Of a stretch of 45,762 bases of DNA, positions 1-8,079 are shown one piece after another. The notes below the pieces were generated by a model. The model was not told where the DNA came from, searched no databases, and worked only from the letters and a program-made list of their open reading frames with translations. Origin of the DNA: an uncultured Lachnospiraceae bacterium (GTDB lineage: Bacteria > Bacillota > Clostridia > Lachnospirales > Lachnospiraceae); assembly GCA_944380065.1 (NCBI GenBank), contig CALWGM010000137.1, positions 1 to 45,762 on the forward strand, read 5' to 3'. The stretch's first letter is position 1. Each line of letters opens with the position of its first letter. A program made the position numbers and the translations under genes.

Positions 1-326
1 ATTTCCCGTCCACCCTGGGAGGAAACTGGGAGTGGCGTCTGACGAAGGAGCAGATTTCCGACGGGCTGGCAGAGTTTATCGGCAATATCACCCGGGTTTC
101 CGGGCGCTGGATGGCGGAGCCGGAGAAACCGGAGGAAGCAGCAACAGATGAGCAGGTGGATGGCGCTGAGACGGACGACAGGGCAGTGTCTGATAAAGAG
201 CAGCAGGAAGCGTGTACCTGTAGTTGTACGGATGCAGCAGAGAAAGAACAGGATTCGGAGGAAGGCGTAATGGCCACTGGATGGGCACCACGCCGGGAGT
301 GTGAATTTCAGACAGAAAATGAGTAG
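1..326 (+). CDS. malQ: 4-alpha-glucanotransferase, C-terminal end (partial)
   Basis: This is the 3' end of a gene that enters from the left; the reading frame starts at base 3. The first residues, FPSTLGGNWEWRL, match the conserved end of the GH77 amylomaltase catalytic domain, where a short NxPxTxxGNWxWR stretch closes the barrel. The enzyme transfers alpha-1,4-glucan segments between maltodextrins in the cytoplasm and normally works with glycogen/maltodextrin phosphorylase; a glgP gene lies 24 kb downstream. Family members usually end soon after this motif. Here about 70 more residues follow the family's normal end. They are acidic and low in complexity (many Glu, Asp, Gln, Ala) with a small CTCSC cluster, so the tail is unusual. 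A hairpin terminator follows the stop codon directly. The identification rests on a short stretch but the motif is distinctive. Confidence 0.8.
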   Translation, partial: FPSTLGGNWEWRLTKEQISDGLAEFIGNITRVSGRWMAEPEKPEEAATDEQVDGAETDDRAVSDKEQQEACTCSCTDAAEKEQDSEEGVMATGWAPRRECEFQTENE

Positions 327-333
327 ATGATAA

Positions 334-369
334 GAGGGCATCGTCCATGCGGCGATGCCCTCCTTTCTT
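334..369 (+). terminator. Rho-independent terminator of malQ
   Basis: A perfect 10-base-pair stem (gagggcatcg with cgatgccctc) begins 8 bases after the malQ stop and is followed by a pyrimidine/T-rich run. It also lies just past the end of the convergent TetR gene and may serve both. Confidence 0.85.
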
Positions 370-372
370 CCC

Positions 373-957
373 CTACAGGATCTTCGTATCCTTCCGGGGA
401 AATGCCTCCGGATCCTCGGGGGCCTTCATATAATTCAGTCCCTGCATGGTCAGTCCCATGAGGATTTTTCCCACCTCGTCAATGCCCAGCTTGTATCCGC
501 TGCAGACCCAGTTTTCCAGAATGCCGATGACACCGTTGGAGACAAAGGCGTAGGCATAATCCCGCGTCTCCGGGGAGGCGTTGGGATACATCTTTTTCCA
601 GAATTTCATACTGTTGTCATAGCCCAGATAGATCAGCTGGCGGATAAAGGAAGAATCCCCGTGGGGGCCGATGAGAGCCTGGCAGAGATCCCTGTTCTGA
701 TCCACCAGCTGCAGCACCTCCTCAAACCAGTTCTCTGTGGTCAGGGTCAGCACTACATTTTCAAACAGTTCATTCTGGATGGAGGCCAGCAGGGCGTAGA
801 CATCCTCATAATGGGAGTAGAAGGTACTGCGGTTGATGTCTGCCAGCTTGCAGACGTCTGTGACGGTGATTTTATTGATGGGTTTCTCCTGCAGCAGGTC
901 AAAGAGTGCCTGGCGGATCACGGTTTTCGTATATTTGGTGCGGCGGTCAGTTGCCAT
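373..957 (-). CDS. TetR/AcrR-family transcriptional regulator
   Basis: A 194-residue protein. The N-terminal ~55 residues are a TetR helix-turn-helix: 'TDRRTKYTKTVIRQAL' leads into the helix-turn-helix 'KITVTDVCKLADINRSTFYSHYED', the typical recognition-helix pattern. The C-terminal part is helical and resembles the DhaS-type C-terminal domain common in Bacillota; its ligand is unknown. The start at 957 is chosen because AGGAGA lies five bases upstream; a 14-residue longer reading has no ribosome binding site. The gene is divergent from two radical SAM genes, and an 11-bp inverted repeat pair brackets the shared promoter region, so it probably represses them and itself (inference). Family assignment is secure, the target is inferred from position. 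Confidence 0.88.
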   Translation of the reverse strand: MATDRRTKYTKTVIRQALFDLLQEKPINKITVTDVCKLADINRSTFYSHYEDVYALLASIQNELFENVVLTLTTENWFEEVLQLVDQNRDLCQALIGPHGDSSFIRQLIYLGYDNSMKFWKKMYPNASPETRDYAYAFVSNGVIGILENWVCSGYKLGIDEVGKILMGLTMQGLNYMKAPEDPEAFPRKDTKIL

Positions 958-1018
958 AAAAATCTCCTTCCTGGACAGTCCGTGGGCGGTAACGCCCAAT
1001 CTTACACATTTTTGTCAC

Positions 1019-1141
1019 TTTTCCAACACAAAAACTTCACACTGTAGGAAAATTGACACAAAAAATGAAATTGTCGGTTGATATTTTCCATCTCCGAATT
1101 ATAATATACAAGAGTAGAAAATGCAACAAAGTGTTGGAAAA
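1019..1141. promoter_or_regulatory. Inverted repeat pair, candidate TetR operator half-sites
   Basis: The 11-mer ttttccaacac (1019-1029) recurs as its exact reverse complement gtgttggaaaa at 1131-1141. The left copy overlaps a possible -35 of the minus-strand TetR gene; the right copy lies about 20 bases into the predicted radical SAM transcript. Such a placement fits autorepression plus repression of the neighbour, but binding is inferred. Confidence 0.5.
1078..1105 (+). promoter_or_regulatory. Sigma-A-type promoter for the radical SAM pair
   Basis: TTGATA at 1078-1083 and TATAAT at 1100-1105 are separated by 16 bases in an AT-rich region. The predicted start near 1112 leaves a leader of about 100 bases before the first radical SAM gene. 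Confidence 0.7.
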
Positions 1142-1215
1142 AAGACAAAAGTAAAAAAGACGACAGCGTTGTAAGAAACAACAGAGGGTTGGATATAAAG
1201 AAAGGAGAAATTACC

Positions 1216-2616
1216 GTGGCAAGTTTATCACATACGATGCAGAGAAAAGCGTTCAGTGCAGCGATTGATATTGCGTTAAAGAGACTGAACAAAGACAGAC
1301 AGAAGGGTCTGCTTCAGATCACAGATCTGGCGCAGAAGTTTATGGGAGATAATTTTAAACCGGAAGCGTATGAGACCGTCAGGAAGATGATCCAGGATCC
1401 GGATAATAAATGGATGAAGTTCGTAAACAGAATGCTGGATGAGCTGGATCCCCATGTGGCTAAAATGACAGCATTGAACCTGGGGTTTGAGGCCGCTTTC
1501 TATGGCACCAAAACCATCCGTGCCAAGAGAAAAGAGCATCAGTGCAACATTCCCTGGCTGATCCTGATGGATCCCACCAGCGCGTGCAATTTGAGATGTA
1601 CCGGCTGCTGGGCCGCAGAATATGGCCATAAGCTGAACCTTACATATGACGAGATGGACAGCATTGTGACACAGGGCAAGGAGCTGGGCGTATACTTCTA
1701 TATGTTTACCGGCGGAGAGCCGCTGGTGCGCAAGGCTGACCTCTTAAAGCTGGCGAAGAAGCACAACGACTGTGAGTTCCACAGCTTCACCAACGGAACA
1801 CTGATCGACGAGGAGTTCTGTAAAGAAGTACAGAAATTAGGAAACTTCTCCTTCTCCTTATCCTTAGAGGGATTTGAAGAGGCAAATGACGGACGCCGCG
1901 GCCAGGGTATCTTCCAGAAGGTACTGGCAGCCATGGATCTGATGAAAAAATACGGCCTGTTCTTCGGTACTTCCGTATGTTATACCAGAAAGAATATGGA
2001 TGCGGTTACCTCCGATGAGTTTTATGATCTGATGATCGAGCACGGATGCCGTTACGCATGGTACTTCCACTATATGCCCGTTGGAAATGAGGCGGATGTG
2101 GAGCTGATGCCCACCATGGAGCAGAGAGAGTACATTTACAGGAGGATCCGTGAGGTCCGCGGATGGGAGGGCGGCAAAGAGATTATGCTGCTTGACTTCC
2201 AGAACGACGGAGAGTTTGTAGGCGGATGTATCGCCGGCGGACGGAACTACTTCCATATCAACGCCAACGGCGACGCGGAGCCCTGCGTATTCATCCACTA
2301 CTCCGGAGCCAACATCCGTGAGAATACTCTGCTGGAATGCCTGCAGCAGCCGCTGTTCATGGCATACAGAGATGGCCAGCCGTTCAATGACAACCATCTC
2401 CGTCCCTGCCCGATGCTGGAGAACCCGGAGAAGCTGCAGCAGATGGTACATGAGACCGGCGCCAAGTCCACAGATTTACAGTCCCCGGAGACCGTAGAGC
2501 ATCTGTGCGGCAAATGCGAGGATTACGCAAAAGAGTGGGCGCCCCATGCAGACGCTCTCTGGAACGCGCATCATTTCGAGAAGAAGGGCTATACGAACTA
2601 CAAGGATACCATTTAA
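1216..2616 (+). CDS. Radical SAM protein with SPASM-like C-terminus (first of tandem pair)
   Basis: A 466-residue cytoplasmic enzyme. The radical SAM cluster motif CNLRCTGC is at residues 124-131, followed by the TGGEP motif of the AdoMet-binding site. The first ~120 residues are helical with no recognised domain. The C-terminal half has Cys-rich stretches (GGCIAGG, EPCVF, LLECL, RPCPML and a final LCGKCED) that could hold auxiliary iron-sulfur clusters, as in SPASM proteins. The GTG start at 1216 is preferred because AAAGGAG lies just upstream; an ATG 27 bases earlier has none. A close paralogue follows 51 bases downstream, and the pair is divergent from a TetR gene. The substrate is unknown. 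A role in joining lipid tails (as for Mss/Tes-type radical SAM enzymes) is one possibility but is only a guess. Confidence 0.85.
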   Translation: MASLSHTMQRKAFSAAIDIALKRLNKDRQKGLLQITDLAQKFMGDNFKPEAYETVRKMIQDPDNKWMKFVNRMLDELDPHVAKMTALNLGFEAAFYGTKTIRAKRKEHQCNIPWLILMDPTSACNLRCTGCWAAEYGHKLNLTYDEMDSIVTQGKELGVYFYMFTGGEPLVRKADLLKLAKKHNDCEFHSFTNGTLIDEEFCKEVQKLGNFSFSLSLEGFEEANDGRRGQGIFQKVLAAMDLMKKYGLFFGTSVCYTRKNMDAVTSDEFYDLMIEHGCRYAWYFHYMPVGNEADVELMPTMEQREYIYRRIREVRGWEGGKEIMLLDFQNDGEFVGGCIAGGRNYFHINANGDAEPCVFIHYSGANIRENTLLECLQQPLFMAYRDGQPFNDNHLRPCPMLENPEKLQQMVHETGAKSTDLQSPETVEHLCGKCEDYAKEWAPHADALWNAHHFEKKGYTNYKDTI

Positions 2617-2667
2617 GCAGTCCGGACAGATCGGTATTATAAGGTTTACAGACAGGAGGAAAGAAAC

Positions 2668-4077
2668 ATGGCAGATTTCAAACATGCCGCTGCAAGAAAA
2701 TCATTTGAACTGGCGTTTAACGGTGTTTACAAATATATCAATAAAAATAAAGAAGAGAATCTTGTCAAATTAATGCATATGGCGCGCAAGATCGCCGGCA
2801 AGAACTTCCCGGATTATTTCTGGGAGAATGCAGACGAGGTTCTGGGGGATCCCAACTGCAAGTGGACCCAGCAGATCTACGATGCATTTGACAACCTGCA
2901 TCCCAATCTGGTAAAGACCCATGTGCTGAACCTGGGCTTTGAGGCAGGTCTGACCGGATTCAAGAAGGTAAAAGAGAACCGGGAGAAATATGGCTGCAAT
3001 GTGCCGTGGGTCATCCTGATGGATCCTACCAGCGCCTGCAACCTGAAATGTACCGGATGCTGGGCGGCAGAGTACGGCCACAAGCTGAATCTGACCAATG
3101 AGGAGCTGGACCGTGTGATCACAGAGGCAAAAGAGCTGGGAATCCATTTCTTCATTATGACCGGCGGCGAGCCGATGGTTCGTAAAAAAGATATTATGAT
3201 GCTGGCAGAGAAGCACAACGACTGCGCGTTCCACATCTTCACCAACGGTACCCTGATCGACGAGGAAGTCTGCAAGACGGTTCAGAGACTGGGCAATATC
3301 TCCTTCGCTCTTTCTGTAGAGGGATATGAGGAGACCAACGATGACCGCCGCGGAAAAGGTGTGTTTGAGCAGGTCATGCATGCCATGGATCTGATGAAGC
3401 AGTACGGTCTGATCTACGGTACCTCCATCTGCTACACCAGCAAGAACTACAAGGTGGTTACCTCCGATGAGTTCCTGCAGATGCTGGTTGACAAGGGAGC
3501 GATCCTTTCCTGGTATTTCCACTATATGCCGGTTGGAAAAGACGCCAGCACAGATCTTCTCCTGACACCGGAGCAGCGTGAATACATGGTAGAGCGTGTG
3601 CGCTTTATCCGCAGCAGACACTGCCCCATCAAGCTGTTTACCCTGGATTTCCAGAATGACGCGGAGTTCGTAGGCGGATGTATCGCCGGCGGCAAGAACT
3701 ATCTGCATATCAACCCTAACGGTGATGTGGAGCCCTGCGTGTTCATCCATTACTCCGGAGCCAATATCCGTGAGAAATCCTTCTTAGAGTGTCTGCAGCA
3801 GCCGCTGTTTATGCAGTATCATGACAACATGCCGTTCAATGAGAACATGCTGCAGCCCTGCCCGATGCTGGAGAACCCGGAGCGCATCGAGGAGATGGTA
3901 AAGGCTTCCGGCGCACACTCCACAGATATGCAGGCGGAGGAACCGGTAGAAGAGCTGACCGCAAAGACCAAACCCTATGCCGCAGCATGGGCGCCTACCG
4001 CAGAGAGACTCTGGAATGAGCGCAAAGAGGAAAAAGCGCGTCTTCAGGCAGAGCGTGAGGCAAAGTCAAACAAATAA
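2668..4077 (+). CDS. Radical SAM protein with SPASM-like C-terminus (second of tandem pair)
   Basis: A 469-residue paralogue of the preceding gene; the two share long identical stretches over the whole length. The radical SAM motif CNLKCTGC is again at residues 124-131 and is followed by TGGEP. The C-terminal cysteines in GGCIAGG, EPCVF, LECL and QPCPML are kept. The last CxxC of the first protein (CGKC) is replaced by TAKT here, and the end is a charged Lys/Glu/Arg-rich helix. The two enzymes may therefore differ in auxiliary cluster content or work as a heteromer (inference). ATG at 2668 follows a good AGGAGGAAAG site. A strong terminator closes the operon 16 bases after the stop. Substrate unknown. 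Confidence 0.85.
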   Translation: MADFKHAAARKSFELAFNGVYKYINKNKEENLVKLMHMARKIAGKNFPDYFWENADEVLGDPNCKWTQQIYDAFDNLHPNLVKTHVLNLGFEAGLTGFKKVKENREKYGCNVPWVILMDPTSACNLKCTGCWAAEYGHKLNLTNEELDRVITEAKELGIHFFIMTGGEPMVRKKDIMMLAEKHNDCAFHIFTNGTLIDEEVCKTVQRLGNISFALSVEGYEETNDDRRGKGVFEQVMHAMDLMKQYGLIYGTSICYTSKNYKVVTSDEFLQMLVDKGAILSWYFHYMPVGKDASTDLLLTPEQREYMVERVRFIRSRHCPIKLFTLDFQNDAEFVGGCIAGGKNYLHINPNGDVEPCVFIHYSGANIREKSFLECLQQPLFMQYHDNMPFNENMLQPCPMLENPERIEEMVKASGAHSTDMQAEEPVEELTAKTKPYAAAWAPTAERLWNERKEEKARLQAEREAKSNK

Positions 4078-4092
4078 GAGTGATCGGAATGT

Positions 4093-4120
4093 TCCCCGGC
4101 GGTTTTCCGCCGGGGATTTT
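4093..4120 (+). terminator. Rho-independent terminator of the radical SAM operon
   Basis: A perfect 10-bp stem (tccccggcgg with ccgccgggga) closes a TTTT loop and is followed by TTTT. Confidence 0.9.
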
Positions 4121-4203
4121 GGTATGCTGCAGTCCGGTCGCGGATGCGGCGATTTCCCGGCAGGAGCCGGGGAAAAAACGACTGCAGGGACAGGGAGGTA
4201 TCT

Positions 4204-4959
4204 ATGCAGGAAGATGAGATTCTGAAACGGCGGATCCTGGATCTGGCAAACCGCTGTTATCAGACCAATGTATATACGTTTACAGGGTTTTTGAGCCCGG
4301 CGGACCAGGCGCTCGTTTTTGAGATGGAGCAGGAGCTGTCCTTTGTGGACTGGACGCTGTACGGCGGCGGGGAGGAGTGCGAACGGCGGATGCTGCGGTT
4401 CGGGTCAGAGGAGATGCTGGGCTACGAAGAACCTTTTCCCATCAGCTGCCTGACGGTAAAACCGCTGGCGAAAAAGTTCGCCGATGAGCTGACTCACCGG
4501 GATTTTTTAGGTGCGTTTATGCATCTGGGCATTGAACGGGATGTGTTGGGGGATATTATTGTCCGGGACAATACAGGCTATGTGTTCTGCGAGGACGCCA
4601 TGGCGGGGTATCTCAGCCAGCATCTGGACCGGGTGAAGCACACAGGGGTTTCCTGTGAGATCACGAAACAATGCCCGGAGGCGGCCAGGCCGCAGTTTTC
4701 GGAGGAGGAGCTGGTGGTCAGCTCCAGCCGCTGCGACGCTGTGGTGGCGAAGGTTTTTCAGCTGTCCCGCAGCCAGAGCATCGAGCTGTTCCGGGCGAAG
4801 CGGATCTTTGTAGGCGGCAGGCAGTATGAAAACAACAGCGGCGTTCTGAAAGCAGGGGATGTGGTTTCGGTGCGCGGCTTCGGAAAATTTATTTTCTCGG
4901 GATTCCTCAATGAGACGAAAAAGGGAAGGATCCGGGTGGGAATCCGGCGGTATCTGTGA
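4204..4959 (+). CDS. ylmH: YlmH-family S4-domain RNA-binding protein
   Basis: A 251-residue protein. The N-terminal two thirds match the YlmH fold, with 'YTFTGFLSPADQAL' near the start, a central region with 'FLGAFMHLGIERDVLGDI', and 'YVFCEDAMAGYL'. Residues ~178-240 form an S4 RNA-binding domain ('SSSRCDAVVAKVFQLSRSQ' through 'VGGR' to 'LKAGDVVSVRGFGKF'). In Bacillus the homologue sits near the division genes and has been linked to ribosome-associated quality control, where it binds the large ribosomal subunit (family knowledge). The ATG at 4204 has GGGAGG six bases upstream; the longer reading from 4144 has no such site. Here it is alone rather than in the usual dcw-linked ylm cluster. Confidence 0.87.
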   Translation: MQEDEILKRRILDLANRCYQTNVYTFTGFLSPADQALVFEMEQELSFVDWTLYGGGEECERRMLRFGSEEMLGYEEPFPISCLTVKPLAKKFADELTHRDFLGAFMHLGIERDVLGDIIVRDNTGYVFCEDAMAGYLSQHLDRVKHTGVSCEITKQCPEAARPQFSEEELVVSSSRCDAVVAKVFQLSRSQSIELFRAKRIFVGGRQYENNSGVLKAGDVVSVRGFGKFIFSGFLNETKKGRIRVGIRRYL

Positions 4960-5013
4960 ACGGAGTGAACAGCAACATGCGTTTACCGTGACGGCCGCAA
5001 TAAAAATTTCGCA

Positions 5014-5042
5014 TTGTAAGAATCCGTTTTATGGGCTATACT
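5014..5042 (+). promoter_or_regulatory. Promoter for the acyltransferase operon
   Basis: TTGTAA (5014-5019) and TATACT (5037-5042) are 17 bases apart. The expected transcription start is at about 5049, which is the A of the best ATG of the next gene; no Shine-Dalgarno sequence lies between. The mRNA may be leaderless, or translation may start further in. Confidence 0.55.
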
Positions 5043-5048
5043 GGAAAT

Positions 5049-6404
5049 ATGGGAAATCGAAGAAAGAAAAAAGGAAAATTACAGCAACTATATGTGAATA
5101 CCACCGGAGAGCCGGAGCAGTCTTATGACGGCTCACACGAAGTGAAATGGGGGAAGCTGGACAATACGGCGCATCTGTTCCCTGTGATTGCCGGAGAGGG
5201 CATGAGCAACGTATACCGTGTGAGCATTACGCTGAAGGAAGAGATTGAGCAGGAAAAGTTGCAGGAGGCGCTGGATATTGTCCTGCCGAAGTTCTCGATC
5301 TTCAACTGCCGTCTGCGCCAGGGGATGTTCTGGTATTATTTTGAGGAGAACGGCAAACGTTCGCCGCGGGTGGTGGAGGAGAATACGTATCCCTGCCAGT
5401 ATATCCAGGAAAACAGGAACCGCAGTTATCTGTTCCGGGTAACCTATTATAAGCGGCGGATCAATTTGGAAGTGTTCCATGTGCTGACGGACGGTACGGG
5501 GGCCCTGTATTTTCTGAAGGAGCTGGCGTATCAGTACCTGCGCCTGGTGCATCCGGAGCTGCGGGAAAAATATGCGGACAGGCTCAGCAGCCATACCTCC
5601 CTGAACACGGAGGACAGCTTCCTGGCCAATTACAAAAAAACAAAGCTGACCAAGGGATATAAATCCGGGAAGGCCTATATACTGAAGGGAGTGCAGTTCC
5701 CCACCGGAAAGATGGGCATTATCTCCGGGTATATGCCTGTGGATGAGCTGAAGCGGGCAGCCAAGGCCTGCGGCGCGACGATCAACGAATATCTGGTCTC
5801 TGTGTTTGTCTGGTCGGTCTATCAGACCTACCTGAAGGGGATGCCGTCGAAGCGGCCGATCTCCATCAGTGTGCCGGTGAACCTGCGCCCCTATTTCCAT
5901 TCTGTGACGACGAAAAACTTTTTCGTGATGGTGACGGCTTCCTTCCTGCCCAGGCAGGAAAACCAGCCGTTTGAGGAGGTGCTGTCAGAGGTGCGGGATT
6001 CGCTCCGGGAGCAGATCAACAAAAAGCGTCTGGAGGAGATTTTTTCCTATAACGTGACCGGAGAGCAGATCATGATCCTGCGGACGATCCCGCTGGTGTT
6101 TAAAAAGCCGGGGCTGAAGGGGATCTATAACATGCACGCCAAGGCGAATACAGCCACAGTCACCAATCTGGGAAAGATCGAGGTGGCTCCGGAATATCAG
6201 GAGTATGTGGAGACATTCGGCGTGCTTCTGTCCCGTTCCAAGGGGCAGAATGTGAAGATGTCGCTGAGCTCCTATAACAATATGCTGACAGCTACGATTA
6301 CCTCTACTTTCCGTGATACGAAGCTGCAGCGGGCGTTTTTCCGCTATCTGGCGGCGCAGGGGATTTCAGTGACGATAGAAAGCAATGGTGTGTATTATGA
6401 GTAA
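5049..6404 (+). CDS. Condensation-fold acyltransferase (alcohol acetyltransferase-like)
   Basis: About 451 residues. A basic N-terminal tail (NRRKKKGK) precedes a chloramphenicol-acetyltransferase/condensation-type fold. The catalytic HxxxDG motif is HVLTDG with the His near residue 144. A later segment 'ISVPVNLRPYF' resembles the bridge region seen in alcohol acetyltransferase and polyketide-associated acyltransferases. No carrier-protein or adenylation domain is fused, so it probably uses acyl-CoA to acylate a small molecule, lipid or glycan (inference). The start is uncertain: ATG at 5049 or 5031 and a GTG at 5094 all lack a well-spaced ribosome binding site. The stop overlaps the next gene by 8 bases, so it is translationally linked to a membrane protein and, further on, to an esterase. 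Confidence 0.78.
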   Translation: MGNRRKKKGKLQQLYVNTTGEPEQSYDGSHEVKWGKLDNTAHLFPVIAGEGMSNVYRVSITLKEEIEQEKLQEALDIVLPKFSIFNCRLRQGMFWYYFEENGKRSPRVVEENTYPCQYIQENRNRSYLFRVTYYKRRINLEVFHVLTDGTGALYFLKELAYQYLRLVHPELREKYADRLSSHTSLNTEDSFLANYKKTKLTKGYKSGKAYILKGVQFPTGKMGIISGYMPVDELKRAAKACGATINEYLVSVFVWSVYQTYLKGMPSKRPISISVPVNLRPYFHSVTTKNFFVMVTASFLPRQENQPFEEVLSEVRDSLREQINKKRLEEIFSYNVTGEQIMILRTIPLVFKKPGLKGIYNMHAKANTATVTNLGKIEVAPEYQEYVETFGVLLSRSKGQNVKMSLSSYNNMLTATITSTFRDTKLQRAFFRYLAAQGISVTIESNGVYYE

Positions 6405-7071
6405 ATGTTGGAACTGCGGGGTGCAGCTGCTGGATCCGGTATCGGTCTGTCCTCTGTGCAAGTGCATTGTAGAGCCCACAGAAGGAATGGAATGCCGGCA
6501 GATTTACCCCTATGGATTTGCGGAACGAGGAATTAAGAAAATGCAGCGGGCGCTGAGTATATACCTGTTCGCAGCTATCGTGGCAGAGGCGATCCTGATC
6601 GGAATCAATGCTGCCGTAGGAGGGAAACCGGGCTGGGTCATTATCATGGCCGGTCTGTTTGCCTATGGGTATGTGACCCTCAAAGTGTCGATCCAGATGC
6701 ATATCGGCTATCGGCTGAAGATGATCCTGCAGACACTGCTGGGGGTGGCGGTGCTGCTTCTGATCGACCTGGAGACCGGATTTCATGGCTGGTCGCTGGA
6801 TTATGTGCTGCCGGGGTCGCTGATTTTGATGGATGCGGCCATTGTGATCCTGATGATCGCCAACCGGAGGAACTGGCAGAGCTATATTCCGCTGGAGATT
6901 CTGATGATCGCGCTGGCGGCAGGACCGTTTGTGCTGTATTATTTTGGCTTTTCCGCCAGTCTGATCCTGCCGTGCGTCACCATGGCTCTGGCCATCCTGG
7001 TATTTGCAGGGACGATGATCATCGGCGGACAGCGGGCCAGGGATGAGCTGTACCGGCGTTTCCATGTATAG
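6397..7071 (+). CDS. Zinc-ribbon membrane protein (DUF6320-like)
   Basis: A 224-residue protein. It opens with a short zinc ribbon (C4-x2-C7 and C18-x2-C21: 'CWNCG' and 'CPLC'), followed by about six hydrophobic segments (roughly residues 50-70, 78-98, 108-126, 134-154, 163-184 and 187-209). Proteins of this layout are found beside condensation-fold acyltransferases in Clostridia and are annotated as DUF6320 (recalled, not searched). The ATG at 6397 sits in ATGAGTAA, overlapping the end of the acyltransferase gene; a start four codons earlier is possible. It could anchor or feed substrate to the acyltransferase at the membrane (inference). Function unknown. Confidence 0.75.
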   Translation: MSKCWNCGVQLLDPVSVCPLCKCIVEPTEGMECRQIYPYGFAERGIKKMQRALSIYLFAAIVAEAILIGINAAVGGKPGWVIIMAGLFAYGYVTLKVSIQMHIGYRLKMILQTLLGVAVLLLIDLETGFHGWSLDYVLPGSLILMDAAIVILMIANRRNWQSYIPLEILMIALAAGPFVLYYFGFSASLILPCVTMALAILVFAGTMIIGGQRARDELYRRFHV

Positions 7072-7124
7072 GAGGCCGGAATGGTGTTTTTTGTAAAAGA
7101 TAGAAAAAATGAGGAGTGAACGGT

Positions 7125-8069
7125 ATGCCTCAGTTTGAGAATACACCCCGCGGGAGAGTGGTGCGGGAAATCATCGCCAGGGTTCATGCGGATAACCTGA
7201 TCGGGCGGAAGCTGAAAAACGGCGAACTGCGCAAGAAGCTGAACGAGCCGGAGTGGAAGGTCCCGGACGGCTATTCTCTGAGCGTGATTGAGCAGAAACA
7301 TTACCGGATGGAGCTTTTGGAACCGGAACAGAAGAACAGCAGCATGGTGATTTTCCAGATCCATGGCGGCGGTTATGTGGGAAGGTTCCGCAATATCTAT
7401 CGGAGTTTTGCCGGATTTTACAGCGAATTGGGACATGGGATTCCTGTCCTGTCGCCGGACTACCGGGTGGCTCCGGAGGATCCCTACCCGGCGGCGCTGG
7501 AGGATGTGGCGGAGGCGTTTGACTGGCTGCTGGAAAATGGATGGAGCGAGGAGAAGATCGTCGTGGCGGGAGATTCCGCCGGAGGCGGGCTGGCCATGGC
7601 GCTCTGCATGTATCTGAAAGACCGGGGGCGGAAGCTGCCGGCGGGGATCGTGGCCATGTCCCCCTGGACGGACCTGACACAGTCGGGAGCTTCCTACCGC
7701 TTCAATTTCCGCAAGGATCCGGTGTTCGGGAAAACCCTGGACAGTCTGATTTTTAACCGGGATTACATCGGGACCAATGATCCCACAGATCCGTATATTT
7801 CACCGTTATACGGGAATTTTGAGGGCTTTCCGCCCATGCTGATCCAGGTGGGGAGCTATGAGATGCTTCTGAGTGATTCAGAGCTGGTGGCGGAAAAGGC
7901 AAAGAAAGCTGGATGTAAGGTGCGGCTCAGTATTTACGAGGGAATGTTTCATGTATTCCAGATGGCGCTTTTGGTGATGCCGGAGTCCCGGCGGGCCTGG
8001 CGGGAAGTGGGAAAGTTCCTGGAGATTATTCAGCAGGGACTGCCGGACAGCCATTATGAAACGGCATAA
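7125..8069 (+). CDS. HSL-family alpha/beta hydrolase (esterase/deacetylase)
   Basis: A 314-residue protein of the hormone-sensitive lipase family. HGGG (oxyanion hole) lies around residue 80, the nucleophile motif GDSAGG around residue 150, the acid residue in the 'LLSDSE' region, and the catalytic His in 'GMFHVF' near the C-terminus. These enzymes hydrolyse short-chain esters or acetylated small molecules in the cytoplasm. No signal peptide is seen. The ATG at 7125 has GAGGAG at 7111-7116; a GTG nine bases upstream is inside that site. It follows the membrane protein by 53 bases, so an acylating and a de-acylating enzyme are encoded together. Family assignment is firm; the substrate is not known. 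Confidence 0.88.
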   Translation: MPQFENTPRGRVVREIIARVHADNLIGRKLKNGELRKKLNEPEWKVPDGYSLSVIEQKHYRMELLEPEQKNSSMVIFQIHGGGYVGRFRNIYRSFAGFYSELGHGIPVLSPDYRVAPEDPYPAALEDVAEAFDWLLENGWSEEKIVVAGDSAGGGLAMALCMYLKDRGRKLPAGIVAMSPWTDLTQSGASYRFNFRKDPVFGKTLDSLIFNRDYIGTNDPTDPYISPLYGNFEGFPPMLIQVGSYEMLLSDSELVAEKAKKAGCKVRLSIYEGMFHVFQMALLVMPESRRAWREVGKFLEIIQQGLPDSHYETA

Positions 8070-8079
8070 GGAGGATGGA

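Noticed and set aside
355-1047. Long plus-strand ORF opposite the TetR gene
   Set aside because: It is antisense to a clear TetR coding region, has no ribosome binding site and no recognisable motif.
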